DNA of 64,000 nucleotides, from positions 393,490-457,489 of the forward strand of contig CABFPE010000204.1 of the NCBI GenBank assembly GCA_900660155.1, in the 5' to 3' direction. Both the position numbers and the translations under genes were made by a program. This document shows positions 13,635 to 26,780 of the stretch, piece by piece. The stretch comes from Hofstenia miamia. Its lineage: Eukaryota > Xenacoelomorpha > Acoela > Hofsteniidae. Under the pieces are notes generated by a model. That model ran no database searches and was not told the origin of the DNA. It was given only the letters and a program-made list of their open reading frames with translations. The stretch's first letter is position 1. Each line of letters begins with the position of its first letter.

Positions 13635-15768
13635 TAACCTCATTGAATCATTTTTAATTTTACAAGACTCTACGCAGATTGAAGCATAACCGAGAATTAG
13701 ATGACGTTTAGGAATGATACATGTTATATAATTTTTTCGCTTTAATATTTTTTGTATTTATCTTAGTATTAGATTTTTTAAATCTTATTGTTTTTCTTAT
13801 TTTCCATGATCACATATAACGGGTGATTATATACCAGCATAGTTGTAAGGAGCAATGTGTGTGATGAATGCCAACTATAATCACGGTCTGCCGATTTTCA
13901 GTAATATAAACTAAAATGAGATCACAAAAACAATTCAACACAGGCTAGTATTTGCTCTACAAATCACGTTAAGTAGCCAAATCAAAGAATTAGATATTTT
14001 CCACATCTTTGTGCTTTTTGAAGGATTTTGATTTTTTGATAATTGCAAAAACCAATTTCAAAAATCAATCTTTTTCAACTTTCCAAAATCAATGATTTGA
14101 TGGCATAAGAACCTCAGAATAAAAATCTACACAAGCAGAAACGTGGATCTAACTTTTTTACTTTGAGATTCAACAATTTTAGAAGTTGACTACACTTCCT
14201 TACTTGTGAAGTCCTGTAATTTGTTTGGTGAACCCTTTGTTTATTTCGTAGCGAATGGAATGGTTGTAACTCCACAAAGGTTAAGGGCATTTTTGATATT
14301 CTTTGTATTGTATATTTGGACATAGTTTTACACCAATTTTCTACTTAAGATAAACTTAATATAGTTCCTAGAAATCAAAAATACATTTCAAGTGTCTATT
14401 TCGGAATAAAAGTTCACATTTTTTGGAATGTGTTTTTTAGATGGTAGATTTCTTAATCTAAATTTCTTAATAGCATAATCCGATCTTTTTTTCTGCTAAA
14501 TCTTCAAGAATATGACAATTTCATGATATTTTTGTAAAAATGCTTTCATGATGTTCTAAGATCAGATCTGAAACATGACGTAAATATGATATTAATTTTT
14601 TTGACTATGCTTTCTTTTGTAGGTAATCCATTGTTTTTAAAGATGTTTTAGCGCCCCACCCTATACAGTTATGCAGGAGGTCCATTTATAAAAAACAAGT
14701 GTTTGTTAAACATTTCTAAATCTGTTGGAGTAAAATAATTTTTAATCTTACAAAAAGATTAGTACAATTTCTAACCATTTTTTTCAATGTGGTTTCTAAA
14801 ATTGAGAGTATTGGTGACTGTGACTCCTAACAGTTTAACATCATTTTTCTGTTGAAGTGAGTGAACTTACTCACGCAGAGGAATTCCATTTCTTCACATG
14901 ATACATATTTCCATTGATTTTGAATTATTGATAGTTAAATTATTTTGAGAACACTAGTCTTGAACTTGCTTGATTACATTATAGGAATACTTATTGGTTG
15001 TTTTTGAACTGCAATTCGCCAAGCCGTGATTAAAGTAGGCTCCTAAGGACTAATCAGATTTTTCCGACAACAAACTGAAAAAGAAAAGAAAGAAGGGAAA
15101 CCTCCGTGGAAACTAAAGCGTTAATCCTATATAGAATATTTCATTTCGCAATGAAGATAAATATCATTCTAGTATCAGTGTATTTCTCCAAAACTTATTT
15201 CCTGTGAAGTGTATGCTTTTAGTTAATTTTATTGTTTTTACTGAGTAAATAAAGTGAGCAGACCATGTTGAGAAAATATACCCTAAAAACCACTTCCCAC
15301 ATTTGTCGTTAGTGGTTTAATGTTTATTCATTCATTCATCATTGTAGTTCTTTGATTAAAAGTTCTTTTACTTTTAATTTGAATATATAGATGTGTACAT
15401 TCCAGTATATCAAACATACATGCCTCTAATTGTTATTATTAAGGTTTTATGTATAATTATTTTTTGTCAAAATTTATTTCTTGCAATTCCCATTCGGCCG
15501 AATTAGTGTTCATTTTTTCATTTTGTTAATATTCGGCTGGCGCACGTACTTAATAAATAGCGAATAATTTGTAAATTGACGGAAGGCTTGCCCATGAGAA
15601 CATTTGCGTCAGCAATTTGCAAAAAATATATTTTTCTGAATTATAATTGAAATGTCATTTTCTTCAAGGGTAATGGGGTGCGCAGAAATCTTCATTTACA
15701 ATTTCCTAATGGAAAACACCACTCGCTCACTGTTATTTACGGATTTGGAATTACTGACTGTATTTTAG

Positions 15769-15960
15769 GAAAGAAGTAAATCAAATCAATCAGATTGCAA
15801 TCCCCATAAATATTTGTTCGTAATCGAGGTCGTCTGCAACATTTGGTTCACGTTTGAAGTGTTCATTCGATTTTTATCATCCCCGTGCAAAACCGAATTT
15901 GTTAAAGGCGTCATTAACATCGTCGATTTCTCTGCAACGGCCTTTTTTTATTCTGAAAGA
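15769..15960 (+). CDS. Cassette A exon 2: end of S1-S2 loop, S2, start of S3
   Basis: This exon has 64 codons in phase 0 at both ends (acceptor TTTTAG, donor GTATGT). It begins with a hydrophilic loop end containing a possible glycosylation site (NQS), then S2 (LFVIEVVCNIWFTFEVFIRF), then the start of S3 (VINIVDFSATAFFY). The residues of the gating-charge transfer centre are all present: the first Glu of S2 (VIE), the Phe directly after Trp (WF), the second Glu (FTFE) and the S3 Asp (NIVD). The exon joins the next one inside S3, giving the same spacing from FY to S4 as in Shaw. Confidence 0.93.
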
Positions 15961-18900
15961 GTATGTCTACTTTTTTTTGAAATTTACTTTAAAATAAATT
16001 AATTTCACAGAAGAAATTTTCTAAATTTGCAGTTTTAACCGGATTTCGTAATCGTTACTAAAGATTTGTTTAACAGAAAATGTGGAAAAGGTTTTACTAT
16101 GGGAAATTTGTTAGTCTGACCATAAGAACCCTTGAATAGCAATGATTATTTGAGGCTGTCCAAAGTCTTGAAAACGTTTGCTTCAGTATAGTAAAATATT
16201 TCACAGTAAATTCAGCGATATTTAGAACTGAGATTCTTTGAAAATATTTTTTACTTGGAAAAGTAATTTATTAATTTTTTAAACTAATGTTTCATTAATA
16301 ATTATTGAAAAAATATTTTTTTTGGATTTCTTCAATTGGGTTTCCAAAGACTAGCTTTTTATAAACAGTTTTTGTTGAAATTGAAATTGGAGTAAAATGT
16401 TGGGGTTAATATTTAGAATTTGATTGTTTAAAATATATTTTACCAAAATCCTTTGTTATTAAAATTCTCGTTGATACAACAATTTCCTATAAATAAATCG
16501 AATGAGCCTAATTATGAACATGTACATATATATAAATATCTCCCGCTTCTTACTATAAAAATCGACTTTTTGAAATACAAAACGTGACCTGAAGTGACTT
16601 CCCCTTATACAAAGCTGGAATGTTCTTAATTTTACGAATATTATTGTTATCCAATCGAAATTTTATCTATATATATATATATATATATATATGATATATA
16701 TATACAGACAGTAAGTTGTAATAAAATTATAGTACATAGTTATAATACTTTCGTCAATGAATTTGCTAATCAGTGAGGTTCAATGTTTTTAAATGACAGG
16801 TTTCCCTATCACAAGGAAGTTCCATTTCAATTCTATGTCAACTTAAGAATATTCTCTCCCCATTTTACTTCTAAGGACAAATTAATTTCCTTTCCTTTCA
16901 AACCAAGACTAATTTCTTAATGAAACTAGTCTTTAGTCATACATGGTAGTCCTATCCAAAATTTTGTTTTTAAAATCTTAATCATTCTCTATCAAAACGC
17001 ATAACAGAAATTTTATGAAGCCTAGACATCTATGGCCATTTCAAAAATATTTTCAAATTTGTTTATTAAGTTTCTGTCTCTTTTGAAAAACGTTATTTAA
17101 GGCTTGATAGTTATAATTGTGTAATACTGTTAGAATAAATATGACTGAATTGATTTCAACTCTCCAGTTCTGAAGCTATCAAATGTTGTTGTAGATGGTT
17201 CTCTGTGAATCTAGTAATGTAAACATGTTTCGTGGCATTATTTTTTCAATACCAAAACCACTACGCAACTTTTATTTTAATTTTTATTTAATTAAGATCC
17301 TTATTTAAACTCTTTTTAATTACAGGAAGTAATTTGCAAAATTATAAATTTAAATTAGAAAATTCCATCTGTGTTGAAACTCTGCAAATATCACCAACTT
17401 TTACGAAAAACTAAATGTGTTTTAAAGTTTAAATTCATTAAATAATATGTCAAGTTAGTTGGTATTAATCTAAACTTTTCAAATGAAATCTTAGAATTTC
17501 TACGAGAGACTTCCCTTAGCATTTTGCCCGATTCCAATGTCAGAGTTTTAATTGAAAAAACCTTGCATTTAATAAGTAATAGTGCGAAGTATTTTAATAT
17601 TTTGGTTTTATAATTTCCGAATTATTTGATTGAAAGAGATTTTTAAATCTTGGCATTAACTTCATTGATTGTATATATAGACGAGAATATTAGAGCATAT
17701 TGACTACATCTAAAATTTTGTTGCAAAATTTAAAAAGCTTAGTTTCAAAATGTAGCAATGCTATTTTGTATGCAAACAAGTTATATTTGTACTTAATTGC
17801 ATCATAGAGCTTATTGAAGGAAGTTTTTTTCCGGCAAAAATTTTGCCATTATTTTGAGGATATTTATACCTGAAAAACTTATTGCCTAGTGTTCTCCATC
17901 TAGTTTTTGAGGCTAAGAAATAAATCAATATCTCCCGGAAAATGAAGTTGACCAACAAAAGTTACTCAGTGTCTAGTACCTTTGTACTTCGCTTTATCAA
18001 ACTCATAAAAAGGGTTCAACTTTGACGGCTTGAATAACTTTGGATTTTCTCTAACATAAATGTAACTTAAAGATATAGAAATTAGAATGTTGTGTTAAAT
18101 AGTAAATAACTGGTTTTACGTTTTTTTCTAAGGATTGTGTCAAACTAATGATCTTAGTTGGTTGTCTCAAAATTCTTGATTTCAAAGCACTTCTTATGTT
18201 TTTGATATATGACAAGATTCATACACTTCCGGAGTGTTTATTTTCCATTTTTCGACATAAATTTGCCAGCATAGTGAATTCTTAAGCTGGAACATAGGAA
18301 ATGTCCTCCTTGCAAATATAATGGTTTGCCACGATTGATGTCAACCATTTAAATGTCACAACTCATTGTCGAGTTCACAAGCTGTTTCTAAATGTGCTCT
18401 ATTAAAATATATTTTCGAAGACTTTAGTTAAACTATATGGGTTTTTGGAAATGTTTCAACAACCTGCTTAAATCAATGTACTTTTTCAGGTATATATTAT
18501 TTTAATAACTTTGTGAATCTAATTGATTCTTTCTCACGTAGTTACTTTTGTCAACAACTGTTATCTGTAGAAACCAATATAAGAATTTTTTTCAGTGCAT
18601 ATTTTTAGCCTTAATTATGCCAATGGCAGTAATTTTTGGTATATTTTGCCAAATCGATCTATAATTTGCATGTCGCCGTCTTCTGGAGGCTGTTTAATCC
18701 GCATTGATGTTCTTCGCATTACTTGTCACTCCTCATACTTAATTTACCTTTCTGTCTCCGAATAAAAGCAAATTTTATTTATTTGAGTGCTTTTTTGATA
18801 ATTTTTCATTAAATTCCCACAATCTTATCTCAAAGCTGCTTCTGTCGCTTTCCTCTCAAATTATTTTCCTCTCCTTTGTCTTCACTCATATATTGATGTC

Positions 18901-20172
18901 TTGCTGTTCTTGACGAATTTCTAATACTTTTCAACTTCTGGACAGCCTTCTCACTAGATTTCAATTTAACACATCGCTAATCTCATTTCTATGTGTAAAA
19001 CGCCAGATTCAATTGTATTCCATTTTTGTAAATTATTTCAATTTTTACCAAGGATATAAAAATCTATTTCACGTAGGAAGCAGACGTAGTCATAATTAAG
19101 TCACTCAACAACTTCATTGCTTTGGTTCTACTGAAATTGAAAAAGCCCTGTGAAAATTTAATGCGAACTAGTCTCCTTTAAATGCTGAAAGCTCTGAAGA
19201 GATATAAAATTATTTATCAAAAATATACATTCACTTGTTATTGACATTTAATATTTATGAATAACAATTAACAAGACACTGACGTTTGTTTCAGAAAATT
19301 TTTTATAGCAAATACTAAAGTTAATATTAAATTTTCAACTTATAACTGTGCAGGGTGGTTTAAAAGTTTCAAAGGTCTATAAAGTCAAATTTAAATCAAA
19401 TTGCCTATTCAGTTCCAATTCAATGTAATATCTTAATTCCCGTTTTGCTTTAAAACATACTTAGTTTATTGATATTATATAAAAATGATCATTTTTGGCT
19501 CGAACATGTTATTGAGCTCAAATAAATTGGGTATTGGAAACATGTTTGACACAGAAACATGTGCAGTAAAAAATATTAATTGTTGTGAATTCTTAAACAT
19601 GATGATGAAATCTTAAAGTTATTTAACAGTAAACTTTCAAAAGACTTTCGGAATGTAGTCTTAAAAAACTAAAAAACAGTTTTCCAAATATTTATAGTAG
19701 ATTACTTTCTATTGAGTAAATTTCTTTAAATCACATCAAAAAAAGAAATCGTTCAAAGTTACTTAGCAATTTCGACTGAATTTGAAATGTTATTTATTTT
19801 ATCTCGAATGGAAGTATCTTCTGTCAATTCTATCAAATTTCTTCATGGCTCGTTTGATATTTAGGTCTCACGTTTCTATCAATATTCAATTGATAATGTC
19901 AAATTGGGACAGAGTTCAGTTTTGCTATTCAGCATCTGAGATGAATTCTTTAGATTTCTTTGTAATGAACTATCAAATGTCAAAATTTCCTGCACCTAAT
20001 ATCAAAAACTATAAAAATATAACTTTTGACTACTTTTTTAAAAAACAATATGAATCATATAGTGCTATTTTTAGTGTATCATATTGGCTTTCTATACAAT
20101 GGTTAACTTCTGTCGAAATAAAAATTTTGTTTTTGAATATATTCAACAACAGCTGTTCATGTAATTATTTAG
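15961..20172 (+). other. Cassette A intron 2 (4.2 kb)
   Basis: AT-rich intron with a (TA)n run at about 16664-16704. A 142-codon frame at 19782-20210 runs into the next exon in a different frame and resembles nothing known, so it is not called as coding. Nothing else was recognised. Confidence 0.7.
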
Positions 20173-20515
20173 CTCCTCAATTGGTTGGCCGTTACCGGAG
20201 TCGGCGTTGATCTGCTAGAGTTTATGCGAGTGATTCGAATTTTTCGCTTGTTCAAACTTTCCCGACATTCAGCTGGCTTGAAAATCTTACTTCATACATT
20301 GTATTGCAGTGCAGGCGAACTCTTATTGCTTATTTTCTTCTTGATATTCGGTATTGTTATATTTGCCTCCATGGCGTATTTTGCCGAAAGAATAAACACT
20401 GATTGGACCAAAAACAATGAAAATGACTTTAAATCCATAATTGATGGCTTTTGGTGGGCGGTTGCCACAATGACCACCGTTGGCTATGGAGATATGGTCC
20501 CTAAAACATATCCAG
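20173..20515 (+). CDS. Cassette A exon 3: end of S3, S4, S5, pore helix and selectivity filter
   Basis: This exon holds 114 codons plus one base (phase 0 in, phase 1 out; acceptor ATTTAG, donor GTTAGC). S4 is [16 protein letters not shown] (exon residues 17-32) with five positive residues at every third position. S5 covers about residues 47-70. After a short turret comes the pore helix ([10 protein letters not shown]) and the potassium filter TVGYGD (residues 102-107), followed by MVPKTYPG. Drosophila Shaw has one fewer S4 charge (Ser at the first position) and Kv3.1 one more triplet. The residue at the external TEA position is Val, where Kv3.1 has Tyr, so weak TEA block from outside is predicted. 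This is the most diagnostic exon of cassette A. Confidence 0.97.
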
Positions 20516-21217
20516 GTTAGCTCTCTAATAGTAAGTTCGGCGTCGAATGACAACATCAAGTGTAAGTCAGCCGTACAATTATTTACCAGCAACTGCCTGT
20601 GCCTGTGATTCACCTTCAATTTAATAGGCCATTAAGTTAGGTTGAACATCTTTTGTCTCATGTCATGTTTTAATGTTTTAAAAATGAAATTATTTGAAAT
20701 TTAAGAAATAATCTGATTATTTTCAAATATTTATAATGTAGCAGTATTAAAAAATTTTTAGGCCTAATATAGAATTTAAGAACTTTGTGTTCTAATTAAG
20801 AACACTCATTATTCCATGAATTACCAAGGCTCAATAATTATTTCATATATATGTAATGTATTGAACCACTGAATATGCATGCCTTTAAACGAAATTGATT
20901 TCTTGCTAAAATGTTAATATGATTAGTTTCCATTGAAAACAGTAATTGTGTCTACCATAAATATCTTTCATTAAAAGCATTACGATATGCCATCTAACGT
21001 CAGAAAATGCATTTTTTTGTTATTTGTTTTAGTTAGAACTTTTTTAATTTTTAACTAAATAAAATGCAAAAAAAGTTATTTTGTTTCATTTTGAAATCAA
21101 TTAAGCACAAAATATGAGCTTAAGTAATTAATCCACTGTATTTGCATTTATTGTGACATTATACAAACCTTTACCAATCTTAACCTATGTATTTTCAATT
21201 TTAATGTATCACTTTAG
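20516..21217 (+). other. Cassette A intron 3 (702 nt)
   Basis: A short AT-rich intron interrupting the glycine codon between the pore loop and S6 (phase 1). Cassette B has an intron at the same codon and phase, which supports common descent. Nothing else was recognised in it. Confidence 0.85.
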
Positions 21218-21454
21218 GAAAACTAATTGGATTTCTATGTGCTGTGGCTGGTGTGTTGACAATAGCTCTTCCAGTTCCTGTAATTGTATCAAATTTTGCC
21301 AGTTTCTACCAGCACGCCCAAGCCAGAAAAAAACTTCCTCGGACTCGTCGACGTGTTGTTAATGTCACACTTCCCTCTCCCAAGCATCATCGCAAGATGG
21401 CGCTTCAAAGCGGTGCATTGCCAGATAGCTCAGGATTGTCTAAAGCGCGCAGAC
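21218..21454 (+). CDS. Cassette A exon 4: S6 and proximal cytoplasmic tail
   Basis: Enters and leaves in phase 1 (acceptor CTTTAG, donor GTATGT). It encodes S6: [20 protein letters not shown] then [15 protein letters not shown]. The Pro-Val-Pro gating hinge and the following NF are intact. The tail begins [11 protein letters not shown], close to the ARAKLPKKRRR of Shaw, and goes on with a serine-, proline- and basic-rich stretch (PSPKHHRK, then SGLSKARR). Proximal basic residues after S6 are usual in this family. The next exon in phase is the 45-nt exon at 24424, which may be skipped. Confidence 0.97.
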
Positions 21455-22608
21455 GTATGTTATGTTTCAAATAGTTTTCCCTAAATATATTGAAGTTACT
21501 TTAGAAGAAGCTTTCAAAATGATTAGTTTTTGTAGAAATCAATTTCAAGTCTTCATTTATTCTAGATACTGTGCTTGAGCTATCATATGGATTTTGACGT
21601 CTTGCGCTCAAGATTGAATTAATAAATACCTATAGTATTATATACTATATTTGATAAACCAGAAATACATGACTAATTTAGCAATTTACTGGTCAACCCA
21701 AGGCCCAGATAGAATCTCTACAGCTGCAAACCTATTAACAAAATAATTTATTTTTCAAAAATGGTGTTTACTAAAAATGTAATAGTGTAGTTGTAAAATT
21801 GATTATTATTAATTTGAATTTCCAATATATAATTGAATTACTCCTAAAATTACTTGCATGTACCTAGTTAAGTTTCAATTCAAAATGGCAGCTCTCTTGC
21901 CAGGATTCTTTTACGAACATATACTCTCAAAAGGTTGATATATTAAATTTAATTTAAACTTAGAAATTGTGAGGGAAAATTTTAAATTAAGATAATAACA
22001 TGATTTCTTCAGAATTAATCCATTTTCGCATATTGATTACAAGAGTACTTCATTAATTGGATGGGCACGTAGTAACATACGTCCTTGGTCTGTCAACTTT
22101 CAAATGTTGAAACTGACAATTCTGATTAGTCTTGCGCTGAAGTTCTTGTAATCTCTTGTCATTTTTTGTAAGCAGGAAGTTCTGATTTTCTTGCTTTTCT
22201 ATTTAGCAAATATCACCTATTTAATTTTAAGATTATTTCACTGATTAAATTCCAAATAGAAGCGAGAGTCTGTTAGGGATGGTAGCGAGAAGCATTTGCA
22301 ACCTTGTCTTTTCATTATTTTAAAATAGGTTTATTTGTACCTACTAATTGAAATTTAGTCATCACTACCGTTATTGGTTTATGTATTAGTAAATAATAAT
22401 TATCAGTGAAGATTAATTGCACCAAACTATGCTTTAAATTTTACTAAATTACATATAAATGAAATATTATAATTATTAATTGGGGTCATTGACATTTATT
22501 GTACTGTACAATGATGATAGGTGCTTATCGAAGTAAGCTTGGCTTCGCGGTATGAATTTATAAAGCCTGGTTGTGAAAAAGCTGTAATATACATATATAT
22601 ATATATAT

Positions 22609-22643
<35 letters not shown>

Positions 22644-24423
22644 TCAATTCTAACATAAATTTTGCCTACTTAAGTTCATTTCATTCATGATTAGATAATT
22701 TGTTGGAGATAAAGTAATTTTTATCACGACGNNNNNNNNNNNNNNNNNATATATATATATCAATTCTAACATAAATTTTGCCTACTTAAGTTCATTTCAT
22801 TCATGATTAGATAATTTGTTGGAGATAAAGTAATTTTTATCACGACGAAGTATTTTTTCATAAAATAATTAATTTGTACAGAATTTGTAAAACATTATAG
22901 GGTCTTGTTGCAAGTTTCTATTAAAATGGAAGACGTCGAATGCAGAATTCGGATAAGTTTAAGCGCATCCATAATCGGGGAATTTTGATTTTGTAGAAAA
23001 AATAATCATTAATCTTCACAACTTATGTACTATAGTTAATGCAGCTTAATTTATGAAATTTATTTAAAACATTAACTTTTTTCTACAAACAAATTCTACT
23101 CACGAAAAATTGTTTAGAGATGAGAACGACTGACGTTGTAAATTTAAAAGTATATAACTCCCATCCTAATTTCAATTCTCTAATGTATATGGAATCAAAT
23201 TCGAATTTGGGCTGGATATTAGTCAAAATTGTTAATTGAAATTTTTGATGAGGTGATGTTGCTTTGATTCAAACCAAGCTAGCATTGATTGGCTTTTTGT
23301 CTAAGGCACCATTTTAGTTGAATGTACCTTATGATTTACATATTCTTTGAACGTCAGTCTTATTTATTCTAAAAGACGTAATTGTATAAGTTTTGTTGCT
23401 CTTATTTCATTTTTTAGGCAATTTGAATTTTTTAAAAAACGGGATATTCATTTGACTGCTGTAATTTGATTTTCAATATTATTCTTGATGTATTGATTAT
23501 AGATGTCTAATGTAACAGGAAATAAAGTTTAATAAATCATCCGAAGCTGGCAGTCTCGATAATTTAATTATTCAAAATATTTTTATATATTTTAAAAAAC
23601 TTATTTATCGCAAAATAGCAAAATATAGTCTTTGCCTCAAAGTGTTCAATATTCGTATTGAGTTTTCTCTCATAGAAACTGTTTTTAATTTTATCGATTA
23701 TGTCATTTTATATGCTATAAAATTTTATCCACATTTTCCAATTTCTTTGAGCAAAATCTAGCTATTATTTTTTCGCTTTCTGAAGTTTTGGCGTAATTTG
23801 CAATTCAAAAATTTGAATTTATATTTTTCATAAAACCCTGTGTATTTCTTGTGAAAAATGATTAATATTAGTGCTTCACGACTTCCTTCGCACCTTCATA
23901 AAATTTTTTAATCGAAACGTCGAATTAAAATTTTTATCACTTTAGAAATTCATATTTGTAAAAACTACATATTGCATGCTACAGTTTTTGAATAATTAAT
24001 TATTAAGTGACTTGATGCGGGGATTTTTAATTAATTTCAGTAATAACTAATTCAAAATTTATCTAAAACATTTCCAACTTTTTAAAAGCATTGGAGTTTG
24101 ATGTGCTAACAACCGTTTTCTCCTTTTCACGCAAGTAAAAATGACATTTATAGAAATTTATATTTTTAATGGAATTTTTGAAGTTCTTTGCACCATTTAA
24201 ATAGCCAGTTTGCCCTCTTAATAATCGATGTAGTAAAGTAGTTACAACGTCATGCAAAACAAAGAACCAGAAAGTTAATCATTTTAAAACTAAAAATTCG
24301 ATATATGAACTCAGGAATGCATGATAGGCTTTTGTTTTTCTGGAGTTTAAATTTGATATTTTGTTTTAGTTTGCAGATTCCTAAAATTTTCACAAATTTT
24401 ACACTGAAGCTTAACTTATTTAG
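21455..24423 (+). other. Cassette A intron 4 (3.0 kb)
   Basis: AT-rich intron with a (TA)n tract (22588-22642) and a 17-base N gap (22732-22748) flanked by two copies of the same roughly 88-bp sequence, probably an unmerged contig overlap. Nothing else was recognised. Confidence 0.7.
22644..22847. repeat. Duplicate flanks of an N gap (likely assembly artefact)
   Basis: Bases 22644-22731 and 22760-22847 appear identical and lie on either side of the 17-base N gap (22732-22748), next to a (TA)n tract. Two overlapping contig ends that were not merged would produce exactly this. Confidence 0.8.
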
Positions 24424-24468
24424 TGGCTAAGGATGTTCAGCTGGCTTATGAGCCAAGTGACTGCACAG
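24424..24468 (+). CDS. Cassette A exon 5: 45-nt candidate alternative exon
   Basis: This 45-nt segment, preceded by TTTAG and followed by GTAGGC, is phase 1 at both ends. Included, it adds fifteen residues (LAKDVQLAYEPSDCT) between the basic segment after S6 and the GGKSD start of exon 6; skipped, the frame is kept. Cassette B has a 15-nt candidate exon at the same position and phase. The pattern suggests optional splicing in the proximal tail. Evidence is limited to splice sites, phase and the paralogous position, so it is less certain than its neighbours. Confidence 0.6.
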
Positions 24469-25731
24469 GTAGGCCGCGAGTGCTTCACATCATAATAGTT
24501 TATAGATATTTTTTAACAAAGAAAAAACAGATCTGCATGCTCATCAACGCTAACACGTTTCATTTGAGCTCCACCACACATTCATCCGATTTACACTTGC
24601 AATGTTTATATATCTCTAATTTTTACATGTAATGATATTTAGTATATCGTCATTGAAATGAATGTTAATTTTCTTAAGTATTGCAGATACTTGAATTTTT
24701 TCTTTTAATTTCAAGTTTGAATGCTAAACGTCCTTATATTCTAATGCATGATTAAATGTTTTACATTTATTTAAGCTGAAATCAAGTCCTGCGAATATTC
24801 AGGCCCTTGTGCTTTAAATAAATATAGGCCATTTTAGCTGTTAGGAAATGGTTGTTTGCCTAGAAAAATGAATTTAATTTTTTTACTTTTAAATATATTT
24901 TTCTAAAAGAATTCCATTATTAATTCCAGATATTCCAAGGAACCATGTTTTAAAACTAATTTTAAAGAATTTTTATATCAATTATTAAAGAAGCTAAATT
25001 TAGCTTTAATTTAACATCTGCATTGAATATGTTTTTATAATAACAAAACTTATCTAAAATTTTTTATCGGACTTTTAGATCTAATTAGGTAGGATTTAGC
25101 CAAAAATGGTTTGAAACTATTGATGCAATGGAAGAACTTCAGTAAACATAAAATTCAGTTTGAAATTTTAATACATATTGATAAAGGTTGAAATGTTGAA
25201 CTGTTAATATTCTATGTCTGGTTATGATTGCAATAAAACTCTTTTCAAAATATATTTCTAGCATTCATGACCTTAACTTAAAATTATTATTGGTATGTGT
25301 CATCATTTAATTAGTTAGAAAACATTTAGTAAATCAGTTACTATATTTCTACAGTTGTCAAATTATTGCACTACTATTTAACATCTTTTCAAAACTTATT
25401 AACGCATCATAGTATTCTATGATATTTTTATCAAAGACAGACCAAAGTATTCATCCATGTTTGATACTTTTCAACGAATATTATTATTTCGTGTAGAGAA
25501 TTATTTAGTTTTGCTTCCTTTTTGTTAAATTGTTTTATTAAAAACATTAATAATTCAATAGTTTAGTGCAAAGAAGTCCTTCAGAGACTTGGCAATATGC
25601 ATTTTCTTAAATTTGCAATTTTCCAGTTTTATTATAGCGGTAGTTTTATACTTATTTAATACTAAAGAATTCTTCACCTACATTGTTTCAATTATAACTA
25701 AAGATTCATAAACACCATTGTTATGCTTAAT

Positions 25732-26175
25732 AAAAATAAAAAATAAATTTGAAATAAAGAATATTTGATTTTTTATTTTCCAACAATAGATTTTACAAAT
25801 GAAAATATCACTTTTATATGTATATTTAACCCTTTAGTGCCAGTAGTTGCCAATATTTCAATTTCAGTGAAATCCCTGTGTAACTTAATGCCTTACTTAT
25901 CCCTTTGGCATGATGCACACATATCATTATGAATAAGCATATTTTACTTTTATAAAAATAAAAAATAAGTTTGAAATAAAGAATATTTGATTTTTTATTT
26001 TCCAACAATAGATTTTACAAATGAAAATATCACTTTTATATGTATATTTAACCCTTTAGTGCCAGTAGTTGCCAATATTTCAATTTCAGTGAAATCCCTG
26101 TGTAACTTAATGCCTTACTTATCCCTTTGGCATGATGCACACATATCATTATGAATAAGCATATTTTACTTTTAT
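25732..26175. repeat. 222-bp direct tandem duplication
   Basis: Bases 25732-25953 and 25954-26175 are almost identical, offset by 222 bp throughout. Each unit carries the TTAACCCTTTAGTGCC end of the piggyBac-like element, so the element has a doubled left end. No N gap lies between the copies, so this may be real rather than an assembly fault. Confidence 0.85.
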
Positions 26176-26780
26176 AAAAATAAGAAATCGAAATTTTTGG
26201 AAATACTTTACAATGACTGAAATTAAAAGAAAGACGCAAAAAAATTATATTTCTAATCTCAGAGAAAAGTAAAATCAGCGATACAATCATTTTGAATGAT
26301 TTTAGTCTGTTGCTAGCTGCTAAAGGCATTCAATAAATTTGCAAATACTGGCCGTGAGGGTATGAAAATGTAAAAATTGGGATCTCAACTATTGTATATC
26401 GAAAAAATATTCGTTGTTTTTAATTTTTAATGAATTCTATTGTAGATGAGTTGTAGATGCAAAGATGTTCCCATATAAATGTAAGGACCATAGAATTATC
26501 TTTTATGCAGGTGATAATATCAATCAACGCGTGTAGTGTATATTTACAAAAGACTTCCTATCAATTGAAATTCAATAAAAATGTCTTGATAACGGCTCAC
26601 TCAGTTGTTTTAATATTTTCAAACAATTCTGAGTATGGCGAATTTGCAAACCACAACGACTAGTGAAATATTTCCATGCTTAATTCAAAGGCGTAATATC
26701 ATTTCTTTTGCTCCTTGATGTACAAAAAACAAAAAATATTTTTTGAATATGTTTCCTGGACTTAAGCACTACAGGGTTAA
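25826..26780. mobile_element. Short piggyBac-like non-autonomous element with duplicated left end
   Basis: The left end is TTAACCCTTTAGTGCC at 25826 and again at 26048. The right end (reverse complement of about 26765-26780) reads TTAACCCTGTAGTGCT. TTAA targets followed by CCC-type inverted ends are the mark of piggyBac elements. The body is 733 bp from the inner left end and 955 bp from the outer. Minus-strand open frames over it show no transposase motif. The inverted repeats are short (about 12 bp, two mismatches), so the call is moderate. Confidence 0.5.

Larger units (their letters stand above)
7467..15768 (+). other. Cassette A intron 1 (8.3 kb), transposon-rich
   Basis: This intron splits the S1-S2 loop. 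It contains half of an inverted dispersed repeat pair (about 7895-8025), a perfect 20-nt palindrome at 8668-8687, a LINE 3' end with an 890-base assembly gap, (TA)n runs at about 12360-12395 and 12804-12870 (one N at 12836), and a hAT MITE (13122-13626). The remainder is AT-rich sequence in which nothing further was recognised. Confidence 0.7.

Noticed and set aside
19782-20210. 142-codon frame running into cassette A exon 3
   Set aside because: It enters the exon in the wrong frame, has intron-like composition and shows no motif.
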